A stretch of DNA of 64,000 nt. Origin: Cliona cf. orientalis (Eukaryota > Porifera > Demospongiae > Clionaida > Clionaidae). The notes beneath the pieces were generated by a model. That model worked only from the letters and a program-made list of their open reading frames with translations, searched no databases and had not been told where the DNA came from. Below, piece by piece: positions 41,169 through 50,979 of this stretch (position 1 is its first letter; each line of letters opens with the position of its first letter). Both the position numbers and the translations under genes were made by a program. The stretch covers positions 11,315,079 through 11,379,078 of the forward strand of contig OZ005689.1 in the NCBI GenBank assembly GCA_963930775.1, written 5' to 3'.

Positions 41169-41682
41169 TAGTTTCTCAGGCTTTCAAATATCAAAACCCA
41201 TGCGGGAGGCGGCTTTTTATTTTATTTTTTAATGAAAATGGGCGTGGCGATAGTGGCCACGCCCATTGTCGCTAGTGCTGCACGTGGTTGATACACAAGC
41301 TAGTGCTGAAATACAAGTATTGAAGTCCAACCAGGAAGAATATCTAGCCTAACAATCAAGTTTAGCTTTCTATTTAGTAGAGAAAAGTTTCATCAGTCGT
41401 ACTAACCTTGCAAGATGACAAGATTTAGCCTGCACCAGATGACGTCATCATTTTTGAAGAAAATAGCTAGCTAGCTGCTGGCTAAATACCACTTTTACGG
41501 AGACTTCAGTTGTGAGATGTCAACCAAACTGTCTCGAGATGCCAGAAAACAGTTAGTTTCATGAACTCTTTACCAATTTTGTGTCTGTTAATTAAATTAA
41601 TTAGCACGTGACTGCTCACGTGAGCAATAAATAAAAAAGTCTTGCTTTCTCAAAATTTGATGCGGGCGGGCCTGAGAAACTA
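41169..41682. mobile_element. 514-bp TIR element, TAGTTTCTCAGGC termini
   Basis: TAGTTTCTCAGGC at the left is mirrored at the right (GCCTGAGAAACTA), with CATGCGGG/GATGCGGG nearby. The flanks are nearly identical, TTAATTAC and TTAATTAAC, probably an 8-9 bp duplication with one change. The terminal TAG..CTC resembles the TAGYCTCGT family. Confidence 0.65.
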
Positions 41683-41921
41683 TTAATTAACTTTGCTTGG
41701 CCTTATACAGTAGCTTTATATATATATATACCTTGGAAATTCTTTTCGTACTGATTAGGCTTATCTCAGTGCTGCTTTTAATCCGTGCTTCTAGTAGCAG
41801 CTGCTCTGAAACATGGCCAGGGATCTCCTCTGTATAAACATCCTGGAATGACCACGCCCATTAAGCAATTTTCTGTGACGACCTATAGGGTATATGCAGG
41901 TATTGTGAGACAGTTGGTATC

Positions 41922-42227
41922 TAGTCTCGTGCCCAGCCCCCTTCATGCACGCGCGAGAAAGGGTCTGGTCAAAAGGGTCGCACTTCCTTGTCCTCGAGGT
42001 ACGTATATTGCGGCCCAATCAGGTTGCAGAACCATGGTCACATGACATTAGTGGAATGTAATTATGCGTGATCCGTATGTACGTACGCGCGTGCGCTCGG
42101 TCTATGCACACGGTACGGAAGTGGCGGTTAGTTTCTATTGTACGCACACCTGAATTGCCAATTCATTGCATTCCTTTTGACCAGACCCTTTCTCGAGCGT
42201 GCATGAAGGGGGCTGGGCACGAGACTA
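41922..42227. mobile_element. 306-bp element of the TAGYCTCGT family, 9-bp duplication
   Basis: Ends TAGTCTCGTGCCCAGCCCCC and inverse; TIRs of about 60 bp including CTTCATGCACGCGCGAGAAA. GTTGGTATC flanks it at 41913-41921 and 42228-42236, a perfect 9-bp duplication. Confidence 0.85.
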
Positions 42228-42236
42228 GTTGGTATC

Positions 42237-42595
42237 ATATGACAACTTCATGAATTCAAACTAAAACCTTACACGAGCTATATATCTTCTAGGTAGGCGG
42301 TGTCCAGGTTAAAATTACAGTTCTGCGCATGCACATAATTATGTGAGCTGCTGGTCATATTGCATTTGGAAGCGCTCAGTGACATGGCTGAATCCAGGAC
42401 TCGACTTTAATAGACCTAGATCTATTTCAAGTGAGTTTCTTTTTGTATTTATCATGAAATATAGAAGTCTAGTTGTTGTTTGGTAAGGCTTTTGCATGTC
42501 TCAGTATACTCAGGCGAATAGGACTGGCAACCTGACCTGTCTATTCTAAATAAAGCACACTTCTTTGTCTGTTATACCTACCTATAGACTCGTGA
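42237..42595. other. Upstream region of the pogo-like gene
   Basis: No terminal repeat of an autonomous pogo element could be identified here, and there is no coding sequence. Confidence 0.4.
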
Positions 42596-44511
42596 ATGTC
42601 GAAGCGAAAATTATGGACAGAGGAAAGCATGGAGGCTGCTGTGCAGTGTGTTAAAGATGGCAGTAAGGGTCTTAGAGAAAGTGCTCAATTGTACAATGTT
42701 CCAGTAGAAACATTGCGAAGACATGCAATTGGAGAGTGTGGTAGTAGGCCAGGACCACCAACCGTATTGACAGAAGAGCAAGAGCACACTCTAGCTAAAT
42801 ATCTGATTCAAATGTCGGAAATGGGATTCGGCCTACGTAGAGAAACAGTAATGGAAATGGCGTACGAAATTGCTGAGAAAACAGGAAGAAGACATCCTTT
42901 CAAGAATGAGACAGCTGGAAGAGCATGGTTCGAAGGATTTCAGAGGCGACATCCAAAGTTGACAATGCGAAAACCCCAACCACTCTCGTATTGTAGAGCA
43001 GCAACCGCTAATCAGGAGACCATAGATGATTTCTTTGGCAAGCTAGGAGCCATGTATGGGCGACTAAATCTGATTAGTAAGCCTATGCAAGTCTATAATG
43101 CCGACGAAACGGGTACAAGTATCGTACACAAGCCAGGCAAGGTAGTTGCCGAACTGGGACGCGGAATGTGTATGCCATTACTTCCGCTGAGAGGGGGAAG
43201 ACGCATACAGTATAATTATCATGCATCTCGGCTTCTGGTCATACATTGCCCCCCATGATGGTATATCCCCGGAAGAAATGTGTTCCAGAAAACATGCGAG
43301 AGGGTGCTGTTCCGGGTACAATGTTCGTCAACAGTGAAACCGGATGGATTAATGCCAATATTTTTATAGAATGGTTTAAGTTTTTCATCGAACAAGTGCC
43401 CTCTGCTAGACCAATCTTGCTCATACTAGATGGCCACACATCTCATACATCCATCGAGTTAATCGAGCTAGCTCGTGAGAATAGTATTCATCTTTTGTGC
43501 CTCCCTCCACATACGACACACATTCTTCAGCCGTTAGACATTGGTGTATTCAAATCGTTCAAGGGTAATTTCTCCAAAGCATGCACAAAGTATTTGGCCA
43601 AGTATCCCGGGAGAGTTATCACTGTCGATAGATTGGTATCTCTCGTAGCTGAGGCGTGGCCTTTATCATTGACGATGGTGAATGTGTTGAACGGTTTTAA
43701 GAAATGTGGAATTTTTCCTTTGAACCCAGGAGAGATCAGCGATAGGCAGCTTGCCCCCTCCAAAGCTGTTGGTTCTAAAGGTGATCATGAGTGTCAGACT
43801 CCAGGGTCTCCCCTCTTCACAAAAGAAAAAGAAGAACTTTTTCAAAAGCGTTATGAAGAGAAGTATGATATACAAGACCCAGAATATATTGCGTAGCTAA
43901 AAATACACCACCCAGAAGTAAACTTGAGCCCGTCAGATACATCGTCACTATCCTCAGCAAAACAAGACTCTGTCGATTCATCTCAAGTTCTTTCTGATAT
44001 ACTTGTATTACCGCACGCGGAAGTAACGGTATCGAAGAAGAGACGAAGGGAGCCAGCACGTGCCAAATGCCTAACAGATGATTCGGTGCTTGAAGAGATG
44101 AAGAGCAAAGTAAAGGAAAAAGAAGAGAAAGAAGAGAAAAAGAGAGCTAAGACACTTGAGAGAGAAGAGAAGAGACGACAAAAACAACTAAACCTAGAGA
44201 GAAAACAGCAAAAGAAAGAACGGAAGCAGGAGAACGCTGGTGTAGAGAGAAAGAAGAAAAGGGGAGAATCACTAGTTGATTTGGTGTCGAACCTGAAACT
44301 ACATGTACGTGACTCAGAGGAATCAGGAGCAGATTCAGGTGACACTGTGTCGGATGCAGTCTGTCCCACATGTGGTGTGCTGTTCTCAACCGATGGTAAA
44401 AGAAGATGGGTTGGTTGCGATGGATGTGGGGATTGGTATCACGTCAATTGCACTCACCTCAAAGGGAAAAGACGGCTCCATGAACATTTTTTCTGCGAGA
44501 ATTGTGTGTAA
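42596..44511 (+). pseudogene. Pogo/Tigger-like transposase with C-terminal PHD finger, disabled
   Basis: N-terminal frame (42596-43258): a psq-type HTH (KLWTEESMEAAVQCVKDG, residues about 5-50) and a CENP-B-like HTH (AWFEGFQRRHP), then the first DDE motif NADETG at about 170. After a 1-nt frameshift just past GR (about 43165), the core continues in another frame with an in-frame TAA at 43213, then PMMVYPRKK, ILDGHTSH (second Asp, 43429) and LPPHTTHILQPLDIGVFK. TAG at 43894 replaces what is usually a Trp codon. The open frame beyond holds a Lys/Glu coiled coil and a PHD finger, CPTC...WVGCDGCGDWYHVNC...FFCENC, complete in its Zn ligands. At least three lesions make it a pseudogene; AATAAA occurs at about 44750. 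Confidence 0.85.
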
Positions 44512-45995
44512 ATGGTGACGGTTGTATGTGGAAATCTCTGTTGTTATGTTCTTAAAAGTGTCTCATAATTGGAACATAGTCTCATAATATATACATTGAA
44601 ATTGGTTTACAACAAGAATTTTAATGTCACAATGACTGCAGGTGGAAAGGTGGTAATGTGGGTATTGGATGGTAGTCTTTGTTTGATTCACCTCCAGGCA
44701 TAGCTCACTCTTACGTGGGCATGCTTACTCCTATATCTTGACTAAAGTTTAATAAAGAAATCATTTTGTTTGCGTGTCCATCTGTCTATCATGGGAGGTC
44801 AGTGGAATGAGTACATTTTGAGACACATCATGCTGTATCGCTGGTCATCAAGCATTAGAAGTGAGAAGTAATAGATGGTCCTACATATTTTAGTGTAAAA
44901 TAGAGTTTTATACCTAGAGTAAATCATAGGACGATTTTACACCAGCAAAATTAGTGTAAAATCCTGAGTATTTATTGTATGCCAAGCATATTATAAGGGA
45001 GGATTTTACACCACATCAAAATTAAGGGGCTTACTCATGTAAAATTCTCCCATATAACTTACCTCTGCTATATAATATAGCTATAAGGGACGATTTTACA
45101 CCAGTTGCCGCCACAGGTATTGAAGTGGTGTAAAATCATGCCATATAATACTGATGGCTAACAGTAACTGGAGCAAAGATTTACCTGTGACCTTTGACCT
45201 CACTTAAAATTCTCCCATAATAATAAGAATGCACATTCATACTCAGGCTGCTAAAACTTTAAGTGTGAACTTTGACCTGGTGTAAAATGCTCCCTGGTAT
45301 ATAGCCACTGAAGCCAGACTCAGGTGGGTTTTTAAGTGCGTTCCGAATCCTCGCTTGCTGTCCGGGGTGTGGCTGTAGTGCACGCACTTGGTGGGTGGGG
45401 CTACCCTGCAGCCGCAGCTGCTATTTTGGGCTTGTGCTAATGCTGAGGGCTCACTATGTGTACGAGTTAGAGTTCTTTGTAAAGCATGTCAGAGTAATTT
45501 CTGCAGTACAACCTTGAGTTCAGAGTGATAGGGGTAGAATGATTATATGATCACCATTGACTTATAGCTAGATAGCTATAATATTAATTTTATTGTTTTA
45601 GAGTTGATATTATAGTAATCATGACTCTGTGACTATAGATACCGGTACATTCTCTCACTTGGATGTTATTGTAGCTAAATTATATACTTTCTAAGTCTTC
45701 ATCATCAAAAGATGCCTCTTCAGTTTGTCCGTATACAGCTAGATACCATATACATGGGGGTGAACTCGCTCAGTTGCACCCTATAAATTTATTTGGTAGT
45801 GTTTTAGGCCACTTCAATTTAATATTCTTTTTCTCGGGCTGGCCTTTCCTCAGGATAGGGTTGGTAGGCTGGCTTGTAAATGCCATGAAAATAAATTCAA
45901 TTGAATGGGCGTGTCCTAGGTCAATAATCGAGTCTTATCTCAAAAAAACCTATTGCGCATGCTCAGAACGTCATTAACTCCGACCTCTGCTGCTA

Positions 45996-46085
45996 TTAGG
46001 AATCATTCATGGCTAGTCTCGAACCCAGACCACTACTATTTCTGCAGCATTGGATGTATTGCACCACCAGCACCACTCACTTGTG
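45996..46085 (-). repeat. tRNA-like (SINE) fragment
   Basis: On the minus strand, GAGTGGTGCTGGTGGTGCAA (A-box-like) is followed by GGGTTCGAGAC (B-box-like) at the normal distance. It has no clear acceptor stem and is likely a tRNA-derived repeat inside the foldback element. Confidence 0.4.
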
Positions 46086-46239
46086 TTTAGTATTAAAGTA
46101 GCTATATGCAGATGAGACAGTTGGTATATGGGACTGTCCGACATCACTACTAACAAAGATGGAAGCTTCTGGCTTGGGGATCATTGTATTGTACCTAATT
46201 AGCTACCTGCCTGCAAAGTTGGATTTGCTAGCTATCTAC

Positions 46240-46341
46240 CTTATTTTGATATGGGTTTTTGTAGTAAAACACAGTTTTTGGAGTATCAACTTATTTTGAT
46301 ATGGGTTTTTGTAGTAAAACACAGTTTTTGGAGTATCAACT
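46240..46341. repeat. Tandem duplication, about 50 bp x2
   Basis: The unit CTTATTTTGATATGGGTTTT... ending GGAGTATCAA occurs twice in direct contact without visible differences, so it is a recent duplication. Confidence 0.9.
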
Positions 46342-47452
46342 TGCAAATTTGCTTATTTGGCACATCAAATTAGTTAGCTACTTAGCTATTTTTTTGTCAT
46401 TAGCTAACGCCCAAATCTCACTTAAGAATTCTAATTGGCTAAGACATCAATTTTAAATAAAACACCTCATGTGGTGTCTCATAATAGGGACAGGCGTCCC
46501 ATAATACTAATGATCACAAAATATTTATAATATTTAGCAGTCTGAGCAAAAAAAAACCCCCACATAAAATACTCCTAAAAAACTGTGTAAAAGCAGTCAA
46601 CATTTAATTGTCTCATTTCTAAATCTTGTATACTATGATACTCTATGCATTATTATAATTATTTCCTGGTTCTCATAGCTACTCATCTTCTTTCGACCAA
46701 TTCACAATGGCGTTACTCCCAACATGCATGCAATTGCGCACGTGGTGAGTACCATTCTATTAGCACGAACGCGAAGTAGCTGTTGCGGCTGCAAGATAGC
46801 CCCACCCACCAAGTGCGTGCACTACAGCCACACCCCGGACAGCAAGCAAGGATTCGGAACGCACTTAAAAACCCACCTGAGTCTGGCTTCAGTGGCTATA
46901 TACCAGGGAGCATTTTATACCAGGTCAAAGTTCACACTTAGTTTTAGCAGATAATGGATGTGCATTCATAATTATGGGAGAATTTTAAGTGAGGTCAAAG
47001 GTCACAGGTGAATCTTTGCTCCAGTTACTGTTAGCCATCAGAGTATTATATTGCATGATTTTACACCACTTCAATACCTGTGGTGGCAACTGGTGTAAAA
47101 TCGTCCCTTATATATATAGCAGAGGTAAGTTATATGGGAGAATTTTACATGAGTAAGCCCCTTAATTTTGATGTGGTGTAAAATCCTCCCTTATAATATG
47201 CTTGGCATACAATGATTTTACACTAATTTTGCTGGTGTAAAATCGTCCCATGAGTTACTCTAGGTTGTATTGGTGTAAAGTCGTCCCATGAGTTACTCTA
47301 GGTTTTGCAGGTGTAAAATCGTCCCATGAGTTACTCTAGGGATAAAATCTATTTTATACTAACTTCTAGCTACAGGACCGTAATAGATAGGACCTAAGTC
47401 AGGGCAGAAACGTTACTACTGGCTTAAAAATTATAGCTTCTTGAATGGACTA

Positions 47453-48238
47453 CAGTGGACTCTCCGAATAACGGACACCTTGGTACATAGGCTTCTGTCC
47501 TTTATTTGGGATACCGTAGATCTGGAAATTTTCGTGTGAAGAAACTTTCGTATGATAAATGTTCGTGTAAAAAAATTTTCGTAGGAACGACCCCTTACCG
47601 TATTAGCGTTAATAGTGCGTGCTAATTTTCGGAAGCCTTAATTTTCATAGCCGCCATCGACTACGAAAATATTTTTACAACGAAAATTTCCAGATTTACG
47701 GTATATCCTTTATTGGGGTGTTTTACTTTAGTCACCCCCCACTTCATCGAGATCTAATATTAATTTTATAGCCAATAATTCCTTGTTATAAAGAAATTTA
47801 TGACATACTCAAGTGTTTACATGACATTGTATTGCACTATTCAGTCTGTGTTTCAAAGAAGTGATCGAGTGTAAATTACAGGCTGTATGGACCTCAGCCA
47901 TACATTGACAGAATTCAAGAAAATTAATAGTACAGTCATTACTAGATAAAGGACTACTTTAGCGTGACTACATGTATTTCAGATCGGTCTTATTATTTTT
48001 GTACAGATTGTTAATAATGTAAGAAGGTTGAGGGTGGGGGTAGCTGCACCCACCTCCGTCCGTTAGTCGAGACGTTTTTTTGTATTACTTCGTGCAAACT
48101 ACTGTGTCCGTTATCCGGAATTTGGAGGTTGTACGCTATTCAGGTGCTGCTACTGTATTAAACATATGGAGATATCGGTTGGTAGCTACATATAGCAGTG
48201 TCCGTTATTGGGAGTGTCCGTTAATAGAGAGTCCACTG
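47453..48238. mobile_element. 786-bp pogo-like MITE, CAGTGGACTCTC termini
   Basis: CAGTGGACTCTCCGAATAAC at the left and the inverse of CAGTGGACTCTCTATTAACG at the right, with TA flanks (47451-47452, 48239-48240). GTGTCCGTTA blocks recur near the right end. It contains the nested MITE at 47514. Confidence 0.78.
47514..47701. mobile_element. 188-bp nested MITE, CCGTAGATCTGG termini
   Basis: CCGTAGATCTGGAAATTTTC and its inverse (ending CAGATTTACGG), TA flanks. The interior CGTGTGAAGAAACTTTCG is like the 10652 element. Confidence 0.75.
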
Positions 48239-48349
48239 TATATACAATAACAGTTTATGTGGCCTGCAGTTAGCCAATTGCAAGGACCTTGATCCACAAG
48301 AATAATATTATATTGTCCAAGTCATTGTCGCTGGAAGAGTATAGATTCT

Positions 48350-48669
48350 CAGGGGCGTAGCCAGGATTTTCTGAGGGGGTTTCCTAGATCCTAGCAGTTG
48401 CGCGCGGAGCGCGCGCGAAAAATTTAAAGACCACGCCCTCTAATTAACGATCGCCATTTTCAGCAAGATTTTACTAGATTCTCGAGATTTTGACAGAGAA
48501 AAGCACAAAAGGAGGAGATCTAGGCTAAGTTTTAGGAGATTTTAATGCCTGCACATCGAATCTGGAAACCAAGGGGGTTTCCTGATAGCTAAATCATACT
48601 AAGATAATACTGAATCTGACTGCCAGGGGGGTTTCCGGGCAACAAGGAAACAACTAAGCTACGCCCCTG
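48350..48669. mobile_element. 320-bp MITE, CAGGGGCGTAGCC termini
   Basis: CAGGGGCGTAGCCAGG at the left, GCTACGCCCCTG at the right. The flanks ATTCT/ATTCT (48345-48349, 48670-48674) suggest a 5-bp duplication. The termini resemble hAT-type ends, but hAT makes 8-bp duplications. Confidence 0.7.
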
Positions 48670-48729
48670 ATTCTGTTTCCGGCTACTTGCATGCCTTCAC
48701 AAAACTCGCAAGAGTGGCAGTGAAGTAAG

Positions 48730-49203
48730 GGGCCTTGACCAAATTCCTTGTGGAAAAATTAACGTCATTATGACGTTAACATTTTACCCCCCTCCCCCCC
48801 TCTCTTAACGTCACAGCATTTCAGCATAGATTCAACACTGAAACTCTGATTCTGCTCCATTTAGCCTACACAGTCGATATTCACTTGTATTCTACAGTGC
48901 TAGCTAGCTATGTCTTCATGGATTCATTGCATACCTGTGCTTCTTTAACAGTTTCTTGCTTGCCTGTAGCTACATGCACACTTTCAGCTAGGTAGTGCTT
49001 GATATAGCTGTCACAAAAATGCAAATTTTGACACTGCTGGAGGTGTGTCCAGACTTGTTCAACCACAAGAATGCATAATCACAACTAAAGCTAAAATCTG
49101 CTGACAATGCGGTTGTAAAATGTCATGGACCAAGACCCCCTCCCCCCCCCCCCTAACGTCATAACGACGTTAATTTTTCCACAAGGACTTTGGACAAGCC
49201 CCC
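48730..49203. mobile_element. TIR element with CTTGTGGAAAAATTAACGTC arms
   Basis: GGGGCCTTGACCAAATTCC plus TTGTGGAAAAATTAACGTC at the left is mirrored at the right by GACGTTAATTTTTCCACAAG and GGACAAGCCCC. Each arm also contains its own small TTAACGTCATTATGACGTTAA palindrome. Confidence 0.7.
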
Positions 49204-49261
49204 TAACAAACAAGTTCCTTGGCCGGCTGATGGTTTACTGATATGACATTGTGCTTGAACC

Positions 49262-49682
49262 AGTGTAGTAGCGATATAGGCCCCCACCTTTTGGGGGCCC
49301 CCTCGGCTCATATCGCTAGCGAAATTGTTATGTACAGATATCCTAATTAGATTATCGGCGCGTGATTATGACGCAATCACACGTGCATCGGTATGGTGGG
49401 AGGGGCTGGGGGGGGTTGGGGATTGGTTGCCAATGGTTAGCAGGGTTAGTCTCTAGGGTTTGTCTATGAAAGGGGGAAAATAATAATTGGCTGCAGCGAC
49501 AACAGCGGTGGTGTAGTGGTTGGGGCTCTTGTGTGTGGAACAGAATGTAGCGCCGGTTCGAATCTCGCTTTATGCTTTGATTTTTTTTTTCACTTAAATA
49601 TTTTTAAGTTCTCGTAGGATGTCTGTACATAACAGGGGGGCCTATATCGCGGGGATCGAGGCCCATATCGCTCCTACACCGG
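49262..49682. mobile_element. TIR element carrying a tRNA-like sequence
   Basis: GTGTAGTAGCGATATAGGCC at the left and GGCCCATATCGCTCCTACAC at the right are imperfect inverse copies. Inside, 49500-49562 reads as a tRNA-like block with an A box (TGGTGTAGTGGTTGGGG) and a B box (GGTTCGAATCTCGC) at normal spacing. There is no transposase. Confidence 0.6.
49490..49570 (+). repeat. tRNA-like sequence (pseudo-tRNA or SINE head)
   Basis: GGTGGTGTAGTGGTTGGGGC gives the D-arm/A box, GCGCCGGTTCGAATCTCGC the T-arm/B box. A full acceptor stem does not form by eye, so I do not call a functional tRNA. Confidence 0.5.
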
Positions 49683-50204
49683 ATATAGTAATGTGCATGC
49701 ACCACAACACTACATGATGCACATACTGTCCATACAGATCTGATACTGTCTACATACTTTGCTGTACTACGATATTATACTGATATTGCAACATGCATAT
49801 CATAAACTATACTGTAACAGGGTTACCACCAAGCATAGCTCAGATGACATTGTGTGAGGGGACATAGTACACTTATAGCAGTTTAGAGGGCATAATTAAG
49901 TGCAATAATGAATACTATCATTACTATAGTTTCAAGATCTTTCAATCCATTTGCGGGAATTTATGTAAGGTTGCCTTGTGTAAGTTGAGACCATATTATT
50001 ATGCATGAAGTACTAAATAATATTCCTCCACCACACCACACCCACTTAAAGCCGGATGATACCAAGAGTAAATAATAGGGGAAGAGAGTATCAAACGTGC
50101 TACAGTCGAGCCTCTGATAACGGATCCCCCGAGAAGCGGATAACAGGCTCTCTACAGCGAACAAGTGCCGTGTAGTCAAATAGATGTTTATGTAAAAGTA
50201 TAGA

Positions 50205-50670
50205 AATTGCCATAATTATATCATGGGAAGATTTTACGTGACTTGTTCCTTGGGTTAATCATGGGAAGATTTTACATGACTTGCACCTTGATTTAATCAT
50301 GGGGACATTTTACAGCACATGTAATGAAAGCCCAATTATTAAATGAATTGTATACATGGGAAGATTTTACGTAAGGTCAAAGTACTTATGTAAAATCTTC
50401 CCATAATATAATAGGATCCAAGAACACAGTAATCAGGTGAGGATTTATGTGTGGACTTTGACCTCACGTAAAATTTCCCCAGGTAAATAACTGATTACAT
50501 TCTGGGCTGACATTATTGAAATTTGATCCTGCCATATACCGTGGCACAGAAACCCTTGACCTCATGTAAAATCTTCCCATATATAATAGCATCATAGAAC
50601 ACAATAATCAGGTGAGGATTTATGTGTGAACTTTGATCTCACGTAAAATCTCCCCAAGTAGCTAAATAAA
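50205..50670. repeat. ATGGGAAGATTTTAC repeats
   Basis: At least seven copies of ATGGGAAGATTTTACRTGA or its inverse, with TTTGACCTCACGTAAAAT blocks. The design parallels the foldback at 44877 (GGGACGATTTTACACC), so this is probably a relative of that family. Confidence 0.65.
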
Positions 50671-50979
50671 AGAAATTAGATTCTACCGTACACTGAGATC
50701 CCAGCGGACAAATGCCGTGTTACCGATTGAATTTAGCATAGTTATAGTACATTAGCAACCTCCGAGAAGCAGACGCTTCTCGGTTCCGGACAGCGGACAA
50801 GATCCAAGCTCCCAATGTGACTTTTCAATGCAAAACTGCCTCTAAATAGCGGACATCCGGAAACTACGCCCTTAAATTAACGATGCCACGCCCGCCTTTG
50901 CCGCAATCTAGGCGGTCGCGATATTATGCCGCATGCGCGATAATAAGAATCCAGAGGCGTAAGGGCGTAGTTTCCACCT

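Larger units (their letters stand above)
44877..47379. mobile_element. 2.5-kb foldback element with 9-bp duplication
   Basis: The arms, about 560-600 bp each (44877-about 45440 and about 46770-47379), are inverse copies. They share GGACGATTTTACACCAG, CAGTTACTG, a CAGGTGGGTTTTTAAGTGCG block and GTCCGGGGTGTGGCTGTAGTG. GTAATAGAT flanks the element at 44868-44876 and 47380-47388. Each arm is itself packed with paired GGGACGATTTTACACC / GGTGTAAAATCGTCCC, so it can form many nested hairpins. The left end reads GGTCCTACA. No transposase is visible. The duplication length suggests a Mutator-like or related foldback element. Confidence 0.85.

Noticed and set aside
49490-49570. Functional tRNA gene
   Set aside because: A and B boxes are present but I could not pair an acceptor stem; kept only as a tRNA-like repeat.
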